Shown: positions 48,319 to 57,446, numbered from the stretch's first letter. The stretch: 58,844 bases of DNA from Streptomyces triticagri (GCF_003429565.1 NZ_QUAK01000236.1:1-58844); one strand, 5' to 3'. Notes: a model not told the origin generated them from the sequence alone. Numbers and translations are program-made.

Positions 48319-49743
48319 ATGACGACACAGTCCGCCGGGTTCACCGACCGGCTCCGGCACGCCGTGACCGGCGGGGCCGGCACCCCGCTGGTCCTGCTCG
48401 GGAACTTCGAGGTCGAGAACCAGTGGGCGCGCGGCGAGCCCGCGCTCCCGCGGGTGGCCGCACACGCGGGCAGCGCCGTGGTGAACAGCATGGACGAGTT
48501 CGCGCTGCTGCTCGGCGGTCCGTACGACCACGTGGTGCTCAAGTCCGCGCCGGACGAGGGATACCGGCGCTATCTGGAGAGCCTCGGCCTGCGGCTGCCG
48601 ACCGTGCACGTGGTGGCGCACGCCGATCCGCGGCGCACCGTCACCGAGGACGCGCTCGAGGACCCCGGCCTCATCAAGACCCTGGCCGGACTCGCGGCCG
48701 GTGGCGCCCGGCTGTCCGCGCACGGCGTCTCGACCGTGGAGGAGCGGCTCGCCGAGGCGACCGGCCTCGGCCTCGCGGCCCCGGACGCCGCACTGTGCAA
48801 GCGGGTCAACTCCAAGATCTACAGCCGTCGTGCCGCCGACGAGCTCGGGCTGCGCCAGGCGCGCGGCTGGGCCTGCGACACCCTGGAGGAACTGGCGGAC
48901 GCGGTGCGGGGCGCGGGCGAGCTCCTCGCGTCCGGCCGGAAGGTCGTGGTCAAGGACGCCTACGGGGTGTCGGGCAAGGGCATCGTCGTACTCGACAGCG
49001 AGCAGCGGCTCGCACGGCTGCACCGGATGGCCGAGGCACAGGCGAAGCGGGCGGCGGCGGACGACGGAGCGGTGCGCACCTCGCTGGTCATCGAGGAGTG
49101 GGTCGCCAAGCGGTGTGACCTCAACTACCAGTTCACCGTGGACCGTTCGGGTTCGGTGCACTTCGACTTCGTCAAGGAGGCGCTGACCGAGGCCGGGGTG
49201 CACAAGGGTCATCGGATGCCCGCGCGGCTCGACGGCGCACAGACCGGCGAGCTGCGCGAGGCGGCCCGGTTGATCGGTGAACGCCTCGCCGCGGACGGCT
49301 ACTTCGGCGTGGTCGGGGTGGACGCGATGGTCGCCCCTGACGAGAGCCTCTACCCGGTCCTGGAGATCAACGCCCGCAACAACATGTCCACCTATCAGTC
49401 CGTGGTGCACGACGGTGCGCGCCCGCTCGCCGGGCCGGGGCAGGTCGCGGTGGCGCGGCACTACCCGGTGCGGCTCACCCGCCCGTTCGGCTTCGACGAG
49501 ATGCGCGGCGTACTGGACGGACTGCTGCTCGAACGGGGTCGTTCCGGCGGCCTGTTCGTGAACAACTACGCGACCGTGAACGCCGCCTGGGCGCCCGGTC
49601 CGCGGCCGGACGGTGCCGCGGCCGAGCCCTTCGAGGGGCGGCTGTACGGCGTGCTCGTGGAGGACGGCGCCGAGCGCCTGGACGCACTCGACGCCGACAT
49701 CACCCGCCGGCTGGCGGACCTGACAGAACGGAGCGCGGCGTGA
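48319..49743 (+). CDS. ATP-grasp amino acid:carrier-protein ligase, BtrJ-like
   Basis: A 474-residue ATP-grasp protein. The ATP-binding region is around ASGRKVVVKDAYGVSGKGIV (about 209-228), with the adenine/Mg segment LVIEEWVAKRCDLNYQFTV and the metal-binding end PVLEINARNNMST, where E and N of EINARNN are the usual ligands. ATP-grasp enzymes join a carboxylate to a nucleophile through acyl phosphate. In butirosin synthesis BtrJ loads glutamate onto carrier BtrI; here the next two genes encode BtrK- and BtrI-like proteins. The amino acid is inferred from that context. Start ATG 48319. Confidence 0.8.
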   Translation: MTTQSAGFTDRLRHAVTGGAGTPLVLLGNFEVENQWARGEPALPRVAAHAGSAVVNSMDEFALLLGGPYDHVVLKSAPDEGYRRYLESLGLRLPTVHVVAHADPRRTVTEDALEDPGLIKTLAGLAAGGARLSAHGVSTVEERLAEATGLGLAAPDAALCKRVNSKIYSRRAADELGLRQARGWACDTLEELADAVRGAGELLASGRKVVVKDAYGVSGKGIVVLDSEQRLARLHRMAEAQAKRAAADDGAVRTSLVIEEWVAKRCDLNYQFTVDRSGSVHFDFVKEALTEAGVHKGHRMPARLDGAQTGELREAARLIGERLAADGYFGVVGVDAMVAPDESLYPVLEINARNNMSTYQSVVHDGARPLAGPGQVAVARHYPVRLTRPFGFDEMRGVLDGLLLERGRSGGLFVNNYATVNAAWAPGPRPDGAAAEPFEGRLYGVLVEDGAERLDALDADITRRLADLTERSAA

Positions 49744-51020
49744 GCGTCGCTGGTGAGGTGCAGGGAATCGGTTTCGGCGAGCTCGCCGATCAGTTCGGTA
49801 CACCGCTCTACCTGTACGACGGGGCGGAGATCCGGAGCCGGTTCGGGGATCTGCGGGAGAGGCTGCACGACCGTCTCGAGGTGTTCTACTCGCTCAAGGC
49901 CAATCCGAATGTCTCGGTCTGTGCGCTGCTGCACTCCTGCGGCGCGCGTGCCGAGGTGTCGTCGCTGACCGAGCTGGTCACCGCGCGGCGGGCGGGCGTC
50001 GCCCCGCAGGACATCGTCTTCCTCGGCCCGGGCAAGAGCCGCACCGAGATCGAGGCCTGTCTGGACGAGGGCATCCACGCCGTGGTGTGCGAGTCGCTCG
50101 GCGAGCTGGCCCTGATCGACGCGGTGGCGCGGGAGCGCGGTGTGGTCGCCCCGGTCGCGCTGCGGGTCAACCCGAGCTTCCAGGTGAAGGGTTCGGGGCT
50201 GACCATGGGCGGCAAGCCGCGGCAGTTCGGCATGGACGAGGAGCAGCTGTTCGCCGAGCGGGACCTGGCGGCCCGCCATCCCGGGGTGCGGCTGATGGGC
50301 GTACAGGTGTATCTCGGGACGCGCATCCTGGCCGAGGAGGCGGTCGCGGAGAACACGGCCCGCATCCTCGAGCTGGCCGAACGCCTCGCGAAGGACCTGG
50401 AGTTCGAGCTCGAGACGGTCGACGTCGGCGGCGGTCTCGGTATCGCGTACTTCGACAACGAGCAGGACCTGGACGTCGGCAAGCTGGCCGAGCTGGTCAA
50501 CCCGATCGTGCAGGACTTCACCGACCGGCACCCCGACACCCGGATGATCATGGAGCTGGGCAGGTTCCTGGTCGCGGCGTCCGGTACGTACGTGACCCGG
50601 GTGCGGTACACGAAGACGTCGATGGGCGAGCGGTTCGCCGTACTGGACGGCGGGACCAACCACCACATGGCGGCCGTCGGCATCGGCAGCTATGTGAAGC
50701 GCAACTTCCCGATGGTGGCCCTGGAGCGGCCGGACGCGCCGGCCACCGGACCGTGGCAGGTGACGGGGCCGCTGTGCACCCCGAACGACCTGCTCGGCAA
50801 GAAGGTCCAGCTGCCCGATCTGCGACCGGGCGAACTGGTCGGCGTGCTGCGCTCCGGCGCGTACGGGCCGACCGCGTCGCCCGTGCACTTCCTGAGCCAC
50901 GGCTATCCGGCCGAGGTGCTCGTCGACGGCGGGAAGCCGTATCTGATCCGGGTGCGGGACGACGCGGAGGCGATGCTCGCCCAGCAGCGTCTGTACGTGC
51001 CGGCCGCCGCCGGAGTCTGA
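49740..51020 (+). CDS. LysA-fold PLP decarboxylase, BtrK-like
   Basis: A 426-residue fold-type III decarboxylase: PLP lysine K53 in EVFYSLKANPNVSV, glycine-rich phosphate loop in VDVGGGLGIAYFD, C-terminal active-site Cys in GPLCTPNDLL and closing residues in LRSGAYGPTASPVHFL. Diaminopimelate, ornithine and arginine decarboxylases share this fold; BtrK, an ACP-linked glutamate decarboxylase, belongs to it as well. With a BtrJ-like ligase and a carrier on either side, decarboxylation of a carrier-bound amino acid (giving GABA-ACP from gamma-glutamyl-ACP) is the best inference. GTG 49740 overlaps the ligase stop. Confidence 0.85.
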   Translation: MSVAGEVQGIGFGELADQFGTPLYLYDGAEIRSRFGDLRERLHDRLEVFYSLKANPNVSVCALLHSCGARAEVSSLTELVTARRAGVAPQDIVFLGPGKSRTEIEACLDEGIHAVVCESLGELALIDAVARERGVVAPVALRVNPSFQVKGSGLTMGGKPRQFGMDEEQLFAERDLAARHPGVRLMGVQVYLGTRILAEEAVAENTARILELAERLAKDLEFELETVDVGGGLGIAYFDNEQDLDVGKLAELVNPIVQDFTDRHPDTRMIMELGRFLVAASGTYVTRVRYTKTSMGERFAVLDGGTNHHMAAVGIGSYVKRNFPMVALERPDAPATGPWQVTGPLCTPNDLLGKKVQLPDLRPGELVGVLRSGAYGPTASPVHFLSHGYPAEVLVDGGKPYLIRVRDDAEAMLAQQRLYVPAAAGV

Positions 51021-51080
51021 CCGACCCTGACCCCGGCACCCGAGCGGAGCCGGGAGTGACCCAACTGCGAGGAGACAGCA

Positions 51081-51356
51081 ATGACCGAGACCACGGCCGT
51101 GGCGACCCCCGAGGCCAAGCACCTGGACGCCGTGCGCAGCGCGCTCGGCGAGGTCCTCAGCAAGGACCTGTCCGACGCCACCGAGGAGGTGCGCCTCTTC
51201 GACGAGCTGGGCCTGGACTCCTCCAGCGCCCTGGAGCTGCTCATCACCATCGAGGACATCCTCGGCGTGCAGTTCGACGCGGAGGAACTGGAGATGACGC
51301 ACTTCGAGACGATCGGCTCGCTCGCCGCCTTCGTCGCCACCGAAGCGGGCGCGTAG
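51081..51356 (+). CDS. Acyl carrier protein, BtrI-like by context
   Basis: A 91-residue acidic carrier protein. The phosphopantetheine site is S47 in DELGLDSSSALELLITIED, followed by the typical acidic helix and FETIGSLAAFV. It would be made active by the PPTase encoded at 54049 and carry the amino acyl chain between the ligase, decarboxylase, KS-like and dehydrogenase enzymes. The ATG at 51081 follows GAGGAG. It lies 60 bases after the decarboxylase and two after-stop bases precede the next gene. Confidence 0.93.
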   Translation: MTETTAVATPEAKHLDAVRSALGEVLSKDLSDATEEVRLFDELGLDSSSALELLITIEDILGVQFDAEELEMTHFETIGSLAAFVATEAGA

Positions 51357-51358
51357 GC

Positions 51359-52186
51359 ATGTACCGTACGTCGGCGCCCCAGTGGCGCGACGGGGGAAGC
51401 ACCACGTCGCACCGCGGTACCGCGGTGCCCCGCCTGGTGCGGGCCGCCTGGCGCACCGCGTCGGGGCCGGGGGAGGCGTACGACCCGGCGACGGTGCACG
51501 AGGACCATCTGCGCGAGGCCGCGGCACCGTACGGCGTGGAGTTCCGGCGTGAGCTGTTCGCCGGGACGGGCCGGCGCACCTCGGTGCAGCTGGCCGAGGC
51601 GGCGCTGAGCGGGCTGGGTCCGCTGCCGCCCGAGGAGGCGCCGGACGTGGTGGTGGTCGCGTACGCGACACCCGACTTCGAGCACGGTGAGCTGACGGCC
51701 GCCTATCTGAAGCACCGACTGCCCGGTGAACCACTGGCGTTCGCCGTTTCGGACCAGGGCGTCCTGGCGCCGTTCACCGCGCTGCGCGCCGGTATCGAGT
51801 ACGCGCGCAGAGGCGGACTGCGGCGGGTGCTCGTGGTGATCGTGGACCAGAGTTCGCAGCCCTACGCGCTGCCGGAGGGCGACAGTCGGGCCGCCGAGCG
51901 GGACTCGGCGGTCGCGCTGCTCCTCGACTGGGACGCGGATGCGGACACCGCCCTCGGCGGCTGGGGCTTCGGTCCGGCGGAGTCGACCGAGCCGCCCGCC
52001 GGCCGGGTCATCCGGCCGCTGCCGGGGCTGCCCTGCACAGGAGTGTGGGCGGCACTGCTCGGCGACGGCGGGGCGACCGGCGGCACCGCCGTACTCGCGG
52101 ACGCCGACGAGGAGCTCGGTCAACTGGCGTACTGCACGGTGGATCTGGAGGGGCTGAGGGCGGATGACGGCGCCGGCGGGAACTGA
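51359..52186 (+). CDS. Ketosynthase-like protein without the catalytic cysteine
   Basis: A 275-residue protein of the thiolase/KASIII fold, shorter than the 310-330 typical. The nucleophile segment aligns as AFAVSDQGVLAPFTALRAG with FVVSHHACASGLLAVDMAG of the enzyme at 47279, placing Val where Cys114 is. The DEVVVV-like strand PDVVVVAYATPDFEH and the RVLVVIVDQSSQPYA core strand support the fold; the C-terminal His/Asn motifs are not seen. It could serve as a non-catalytic partner, like chain-length factors of type II PKS. ATG 51359 is two bases after the carrier stop. The next gene begins inside its 3' end. Confidence 0.68.
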   Translation: MYRTSAPQWRDGGSTTSHRGTAVPRLVRAAWRTASGPGEAYDPATVHEDHLREAAAPYGVEFRRELFAGTGRRTSVQLAEAALSGLGPLPPEEAPDVVVVAYATPDFEHGELTAAYLKHRLPGEPLAFAVSDQGVLAPFTALRAGIEYARRGGLRRVLVVIVDQSSQPYALPEGDSRAAERDSAVALLLDWDADADTALGGWGFGPAESTEPPAGRVIRPLPGLPCTGVWAALLGDGGATGGTAVLADADEELGQLAYCTVDLEGLRADDGAGGN

Positions 52187-52925
52187 ACGGCAGGACGCTC
52201 CGGGGCGCACCGACCCCCGGACCTACCGGGACGCCGCCCGGGAGGACGGCCTTGTCCCGGCGCTGACGCTGCTGACCCGGGCGCTCGAGCCCGGTGCGGT
52301 GCCGCGTGGGCCGGGAGGCCATGCGGTGCTGCCGCGGGAGGTCGTCGAGGAGGCGGGGGTGCCTGCCGAGTCCGCCGGTGCGGGGGCGGACCGGCCGTAC
52401 GGTGCGGGGCGTTCGCTCGCCGGGGCGCTGGGACTGGCCGTACTCGATCCGCCCGCGGACCGGGAGCCGTACGCATCCCCGAATCCGGACGGGACGGCCG
52501 CACAGCCGCCGTGCGCCGGGACCGGCACGGGGACGGACTGGACGACCGGTCTTGCCTGGCTGCGCCTCGGCAGCTCCGAGGCGCTGCGGGACCTGTGTCT
52601 GAAGTGGCTCGCGGAGCGGGAGTCCGAGGGCTCGTCGCTGCTGATGAAGCAGATGGTGAAGGGCGCGCTCGCCGAGGTGCTCATCGAACAGCTCGAGATC
52701 GCGGCCGTCCTGGAGTCGGGGCCGTCGGCGCCGGTCGTGGAGCGGCTCCAGGAGCAGATCACCGGCGCGGACCGCGGCCTGCTGCGCCTGCTCGGCGCGT
52801 ACGGCTTCACCGGCGACGGCCCGGGCCGGGACGCGTACGCCTCCGAGCTGCTCGCCGATGTGTACCGCGGCGCCGGCGACCGCGGGTGCGCCGGCCCGGA
52901 CGCCGCCGAGGAGGGCGCCGGATGA
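52164..52925 (+). CDS. Helical protein resembling an acyl-CoA dehydrogenase C-terminal domain
   Basis: A 253-residue protein. Residues ~130-235 form amphipathic helices (LAWLRLGSSEALRDLCLKWL, MKQMVKGALAEVLIEQLEIA, then LLRLLGAYGFTGDGPGRDA) that look like the C-terminal four-helix domain of acyl-CoA dehydrogenases; no FAD-binding middle domain is seen. The N-terminal half is poorly conserved and Pro/Gly-rich. It sits directly before a full-length-type dehydrogenase gene, overlapping it by four bases (ATGA), so it may be a second subunit of one enzyme. The start overlaps the previous gene by 23 bases. Confidence 0.55.
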   Translation: MTAPAGTERQDAPGRTDPRTYRDAAREDGLVPALTLLTRALEPGAVPRGPGGHAVLPREVVEEAGVPAESAGAGADRPYGAGRSLAGALGLAVLDPPADREPYASPNPDGTAAQPPCAGTGTGTDWTTGLAWLRLGSSEALRDLCLKWLAERESEGSSLLMKQMVKGALAEVLIEQLEIAAVLESGPSAPVVERLQEQITGADRGLLRLLGAYGFTGDGPGRDAYASELLADVYRGAGDRGCAGPDAAEEGAG

Positions 52926-54052
52926 TTCGGGAGCTTCCCGACGGCATGGCCCGGCTGCGGGACCGCACCGCCTCCTGGGCGGGAGAGCTGCGCGCGGGCG
53001 CGCTCGGTCTCGACCGGGACCCGGAGGCGATCCGGGACCGTCTCGAGGAGCCCGCCGTACGGTTCCTGGCGGAGCTCGGCGGCGACGGACCGGTGACACC
53101 GGGGCGTGACACCCTCGAACGGGTGGTGGTGGCCGAGGAGTTGGCCCGCGGGGACGCGGGCGCGCTGCTCGCGTCGCCGGGGCCTTCGATGAGCGGTGTG
53201 CTCCTCGCGGTGCTCGGCAGCCCGGAGCAGCGCGACTGGTTCTACGGGCGGCTCGGCGAGCGGCCCACCTGGACGTGCTTCGCCCTGACCGAACCCGAAC
53301 GGGGCTCCGCCATCGGCGAGATGAGCTCCGTGCTGACCCCCGACGGCGACGGCGGCTACGTACTGCACGGCACCAAGCGGTACGTGGGCAACGCGAGCCG
53401 TGCCGGGGTGGCCGCGGTGTTCGCCCGGGTGGCGGGGACGGAACGGCTCGGGGTGACCGCTGTTCTGGTGGACACCGCGGACCCCGGGTACCGGGCGCGG
53501 CCGCTGCCGATGCTCGGGCTGCGCGGGGCGCAGTTCTCCTCGGTCTCCCTGGATGGGGTGCGGGTGCCCGCGGACCGGGTGCTCGGCACCCATCTGTCGC
53601 CGGCCCGGCGCGGCATGTGGAGCATCGTGCAGGTCTTCAACCGGCTGCGGCCCAGCGTCGCGGCCATCGCGCTCGGCATCGCCAGGGCCGCGCACGAGTA
53701 CGTCGGCGAGCAGCGCGGCACCCTGCGGGGCGCCGAGCGCGAGCGGTACGAGGAGCTCGGCCGGCGGATCGACGCGGCGCGGCTGCTCACCTACCGGGCC
53801 GCGGACGCCGTGGACGCCAGGCCGTCGGCCGGTCATCTCGGTTCGGCGGCCAAGGCGCGGGCAGCGGTGCTCGCGGAGGACGTGACCCGGTCGGCGCTCG
53901 GGTTCTTCGGCCCCGGCGCGCGGCTCGACCATCCACTGCTCGACAAGCTGGCGCGGGACGCGCGGGGCGTGGAGTTCATGGAAGGCGCGGGCAACATCCA
54001 GAAACTGACCCTCTTCCACGGTCTGCAGGCCGGGAAGGTCGGCCGGCCGTGA
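52922..54052 (+). CDS. Acyl-CoA (or acyl-ACP) dehydrogenase
   Basis: A 376-residue flavoprotein fold: helical N-domain (about 1-115), FAD-binding beta domain with FALTEPERGSAIGEMSSVLT and YVLHGTKRYVGNASRAGV (TKxYxTNA-like), and a helical C-domain ending in EFMEGAGNIQKL. Members oxidise acyl thioesters to enoyl thioesters; enzymes of biosynthetic clusters often act on carrier-bound acids. The usual catalytic Glu position could not be assigned. ATG 52922 overlaps the preceding stop (ATGA) and its own stop overlaps the PPTase start. With carrier-bound GABA as substrate, a 4-aminocrotonyl unit would be expected. Confidence 0.85.
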   Translation: MIRELPDGMARLRDRTASWAGELRAGALGLDRDPEAIRDRLEEPAVRFLAELGGDGPVTPGRDTLERVVVAEELARGDAGALLASPGPSMSGVLLAVLGSPEQRDWFYGRLGERPTWTCFALTEPERGSAIGEMSSVLTPDGDGGYVLHGTKRYVGNASRAGVAAVFARVAGTERLGVTAVLVDTADPGYRARPLPMLGLRGAQFSSVSLDGVRVPADRVLGTHLSPARRGMWSIVQVFNRLRPSVAAIALGIARAAHEYVGEQRGTLRGAERERYEELGRRIDAARLLTYRAADAVDARPSAGHLGSAAKARAAVLAEDVTRSALGFFGPGARLDHPLLDKLARDARGVEFMEGAGNIQKLTLFHGLQAGKVGRP

Positions 54053-54996
54053 CGGCGGGCGACTCGGTGGACGACTCGACGGGCGACTCGGCGGGCAGCT
54101 CGTCCACCGGGCCGCCGTCCTCGGTGGACGTCTGGCGCATCCCGCTCGGCCCCGGCGTGGACGACGCCACGCTCGGTGCGCTGTACGGACTGCTCGACGC
54201 CCAGGAGCGGGCCAGGGCCCGCGCGGCGAGCCGTCCGGATCTGCGCAGACACTTCGTCCTCTCGCACGGGGCGACCCGGCTCATCCTCGGCCGCAGGCTG
54301 GGGGCGGAGCCGGGTTCCTTGCGTTTTGTGCGGGGGCGTTGGGGCAAGCCCGAGGTCGCCGGTGCGGGTGCGGTCCGCTTCAGCCTGGCGCACTCCGGTG
54401 AGTTGGCCCTGGTCGCGGTCACCGGGTCGGGCCGGTCGGTGGGGGTCGACGTCGAGGCGTGGCGGAGCAGGGGCGGTGCCGGGCGGCTGGCCGCACGCTT
54501 CTTCACGCCGGACGAGCAGGAGCGGGTGACGGCTGCGGCGGACGCCGCCCGGGTCTTCACCCGGCTGTGGGCCCGCAAGGAGGCATGTGTGAAATCTGCC
54601 GGCGTACGTCTGGCGGACGGACTGCCGGTACGGGTCGACCGGCTCGGTGACGGAGCCGGCGGAACCGGGCACTCAGGCGGGACCGCGCACTCAGGCGGAA
54701 CCAGTCACTCCGGCAGAACCGGGAAATCCGCGGATACGGAGGAATGCGCCGCCGTGCAATCGGCCGTGGTCACCGGACCGTGCGGTCCGGAGCCCGGTCC
54801 CTGGGCGCTCACCGATCTGGAATGGCCGGACGCCGGACATGCGGCGGCCGTCGCGCTTTCCGGGGACGGCGTGTTCCAAGTGGAATGCCACGACGTGTGG
54901 TTCGGCGAAGGCACCCGTGACGGGATTCGGATGCAATTGCATGACGGATGTGCCGCGGTGCGTCATCGTGGTTGCGCGGGGATGGCAAGTGGATAA
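54049..54996 (+). CDS. 4'-phosphopantetheinyl transferase (Sfp type)
   Basis: A 315-residue PPTase: FSLAHSGELALVAV, GVDVE (D134, E136, Mg2+ ligands) and WARKEACVK (E178 near K177) are the three hallmark motifs. It converts the carrier at 51081 to the holo form. An insert after residue ~205 consists of near-repeats (GHSGG, AHSGG, SHSGRTG), and the N-terminus holds Asp/Ser/Gly-rich sequence, making it longer than the usual ~230-250. GTG 54049 overlaps the dehydrogenase stop. The last ~20 residues are His/Cys-rich. Confidence 0.88.
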   Translation: MTAGDSVDDSTGDSAGSSSTGPPSSVDVWRIPLGPGVDDATLGALYGLLDAQERARARAASRPDLRRHFVLSHGATRLILGRRLGAEPGSLRFVRGRWGKPEVAGAGAVRFSLAHSGELALVAVTGSGRSVGVDVEAWRSRGGAGRLAARFFTPDEQERVTAAADAARVFTRLWARKEACVKSAGVRLADGLPVRVDRLGDGAGGTGHSGGTAHSGGTSHSGRTGKSADTEECAAVQSAVVTGPCGPEPGPWALTDLEWPDAGHAAAVALSGDGVFQVECHDVWFGEGTRDGIRMQLHDGCAAVRHRGCAGMASG

Positions 54997-55107
54997 AACT
55001 CCCCCTGTCCTTGGGGTACTTCTACCCGTGTGTGATCAACAGGCCGTGCATAGCGTTGAGTTCATCGGCAACTCGGACGGCGCGGAATCGGAAAGGAACG
55101 GCATTTC

Positions 55108-57309
55108 GTGAGCAGTAACGGCTTGATCACGCGGACGGCACGCTGGAGCGCGACGCATCCATGGTGGGCGATCACCCTGTGGGTGGTGTTCGTGGTCTGC
55201 GCGCTGGCGGCCGGCAGCGCCACGGGCACCCAGCGGGCCACCGATGCCGACCTGGCCATCGGACAGTCCGGACGAGCGGCGGAGATAGCCAAGGCCGGCG
55301 GGCTCGAGGACCGTGCCATGGAGAGTGTGCTCGTCACTCCCTACGAGGGCGAGAAGCTCGACCGGGCGGCGGCCGGACAGGCCGTCGAGGATGCCACGGC
55401 TCAGCTCCGCGAGGTCGACGGCATCGCCTCGATCGGCAAGCCGGTGCCCGCGCCCGACGGCTCGGCGCTGCTGGTCCCGGTGTATCTCGAGGGCGATTCG
55501 GAGACCGCGGACGCCCGGGTGCAGCCGTTGATCGACACCGTCGACGAGGTGCAGCGCGAGCACCACCGGGTGCGGGTGGAACTGGTCGGCGCCGCGTCCA
55601 TCAAGGCCGGCCTCAACGAGATGCTGAACAAGGACCTGGCCAAGGCCACCGTTCTGAGCCTGCCCGTCACCCTGATCGTGATGGTGTTCGTCTTCGGCGC
55701 GATCGTGGCGGCCGGGGTCCCCGTACTGCTCGGCCTCTCCGCCGTCGCCGCCGGCCTCGGCCTGTGGGGTGTGGCGTCCCAACTGGTGCCGGACCCGGGC
55801 CCGGTGACCCATGTCATCGTCCTGATGGGCATGGCGATCGGAGTCGACTACTCCCTCTTCTACCTCAAGCGGCAGCGTGAGGAACGGGCCCTCGGCGCCG
55901 ACAACGTGGACGCCATCCAGATCGCGGCGGCCACCTCCGGGCATGCCGTCCTGGTCTCCGGCACGGTCGTCATGGTGTCCATGGGGGCGCTGTATCTGGC
56001 GGGCCATGTCGCGTTCGAGTCGATGGCCACCGGTGCCGTCCTGGTCGTCGCCATCGCGATCGTCGCGTCGCTGACCGCGCTGCCCGCGCTGCTCTCCAAG
56101 TTCGGCCGCTACCTGGACAAGCCGAGGGTCCCGCTGGTGTGGCGGCTGACCGCGCGGACCGGCCGGCCGCGGCTGTGGTCGACGATGCTGAAGCCGTCGC
56201 TGCGGCACCCGGTGATCTCGCTCATCGTGTCGGTGGGTGTGCTGCTGCTCCTCGCGCTGCCCGCCCTCGACCTGAAGCTCAAGGCGACCGGCATCGACGA
56301 CCTGCCGAAGTCCATCCCGGCCATGCAGGCCAACGAGCGCCTGGTGAAGTCCTTCCCGAGCGAGGCGGACACGCACACGGTGGCCGCCGAGGTCCCGGCG
56401 GGCCAGGAGGACCGGCTGCGGGCGGCGATGGACGAACTGGCGGCAAGGGCCGGCAAGGACCCGCTGTTCACGACGGTCCCCGAGGCGGAGGTCAAGGTCT
56501 CCGAGGACGGGCGGGTGGCGACCGTCGCCGTGGGCACCCGCTTCAGCAGCAGTTCCTCCGACGCCCAGAAGTCCCTGGACCGGCTGCGCGCCGACCTGGC
56601 ACCGGCGACGATCGGGAAGATCGACGGCGCCGAGTTCGCGGTGGGCGGCAGCGATGTGGCCTACGACGTGGACTACCGGGCCAATGTCGTCGAGAAGATG
56701 CCCTGGGTGCTCGGCATCGCCCTGGCCCTGACGTTCCTGGTGATGGCGCTGGCCTTCCGTTCGGTGATGCTGGCGCTGATCACCGTGGTGCTGAACGTGC
56801 TCTCCGCCGTCGCCTCGTTCGGCCTGCTCGCGCTGATCTTCCAGCGGACCTGGGCGGAGGGCATCCTCGGCTTCGAGTCGACGGGCCGAGTGGTGGCCTG
56901 GCTGCCCCTGATGCTCTTCGTCATCCTGCTCGGCCTGTCGATGGACTACCACGTCTTCGTCGTCAGCCGGATCCGGGAGGCCGCGCGCGGCGGGCTCTCC
57001 ATCAAGGAGGCGGTGGAGCAGGGCATCACCCGGACCGCGGGCGTGGTGACCAGCGCGGCGGTGGTGATGGTGTCGGTGTTCATGCTGCTCGCGGCGCTGA
57101 ACTTCATCGAGATGAAGCAGATGGGCGTGGGCATGGCGTGCGCTGTGCTCCTCGACGCCACGCTGATCCGGATCGTGGTCCTGCCGTCCGTGGTGACCCT
57201 GCTCGGCTGGCGGACCTGGTGGCCGTCCCGCCTCGCCCAGCAGGACGAGACCCGGACGATCCCGATGCCGGAGCCGGCCCGCGCGCCGACGCTGATCGAG
57301 ACCAGGTGA
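55108..57309 (+). CDS. MMPL/RND-family transporter
   Basis: A 733-residue 12-helix RND protein: first helix at residues 18-38, an extracytoplasmic loop (40-180), five helices with GMAIGVDYSLFYLKRQREE, and the duplicated second half with LGLSMDYHVFVVSRIREAA; the two GxDY segments carry the proton-relay Asp. MmpL-type pumps export lipids and secondary metabolites. Placed 111 bases after the PPTase, it is the likely exporter of the cluster product. The start is GTG 55108 with GGAAAGGA upstream. TAGCGT at 55051 may be its own -10. A strong terminator follows. Confidence 0.92.
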   Translation: MSSNGLITRTARWSATHPWWAITLWVVFVVCALAAGSATGTQRATDADLAIGQSGRAAEIAKAGGLEDRAMESVLVTPYEGEKLDRAAAGQAVEDATAQLREVDGIASIGKPVPAPDGSALLVPVYLEGDSETADARVQPLIDTVDEVQREHHRVRVELVGAASIKAGLNEMLNKDLAKATVLSLPVTLIVMVFVFGAIVAAGVPVLLGLSAVAAGLGLWGVASQLVPDPGPVTHVIVLMGMAIGVDYSLFYLKRQREERALGADNVDAIQIAAATSGHAVLVSGTVVMVSMGALYLAGHVAFESMATGAVLVVAIAIVASLTALPALLSKFGRYLDKPRVPLVWRLTARTGRPRLWSTMLKPSLRHPVISLIVSVGVLLLLALPALDLKLKATGIDDLPKSIPAMQANERLVKSFPSEADTHTVAAEVPAGQEDRLRAAMDELAARAGKDPLFTTVPEAEVKVSEDGRVATVAVGTRFSSSSSDAQKSLDRLRADLAPATIGKIDGAEFAVGGSDVAYDVDYRANVVEKMPWVLGIALALTFLVMALAFRSVMLALITVVLNVLSAVASFGLLALIFQRTWAEGILGFESTGRVVAWLPLMLFVILLGLSMDYHVFVVSRIREAARGGLSIKEAVEQGITRTAGVVTSAAVVMVSVFMLLAALNFIEMKQMGVGMACAVLLDATLIRIVVLPSVVTLLGWRTWWPSRLAQQDETRTIPMPEPARAPTLIETR

Positions 57310-57355
57310 GCGCTCGGGGCAAGCCCTGAGTCCGTCACCGGACGGACACAGAACA

Positions 57356-57394
57356 CTGCGAGGGACCGGCCAACTCCGGTCCCTCGCAGTCGTT
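57356..57394 (+). terminator. Rho-independent terminator after the MMPL gene
   Basis: A 14-bp perfect stem, ctgcgagggaccgg (57356-57369) with 57376-57389, loop of six, then cgtttt. It separates the biosynthesis/export genes from the two regulators. Confidence 0.88.
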
Positions 57395-57446
57395 TTGGGG
57401 CCACGGATGCGTAACTCGCCCTTTTTCGACCGATGCTGATGCCTCG

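Noticed and set aside
47279..54996. Aminoglycoside (butirosin-like) cluster
   Set aside because: Only the side-chain carrier logic matches; no 2-deoxystreptamine synthase, glycosyltransferase or aminotransferase is present.
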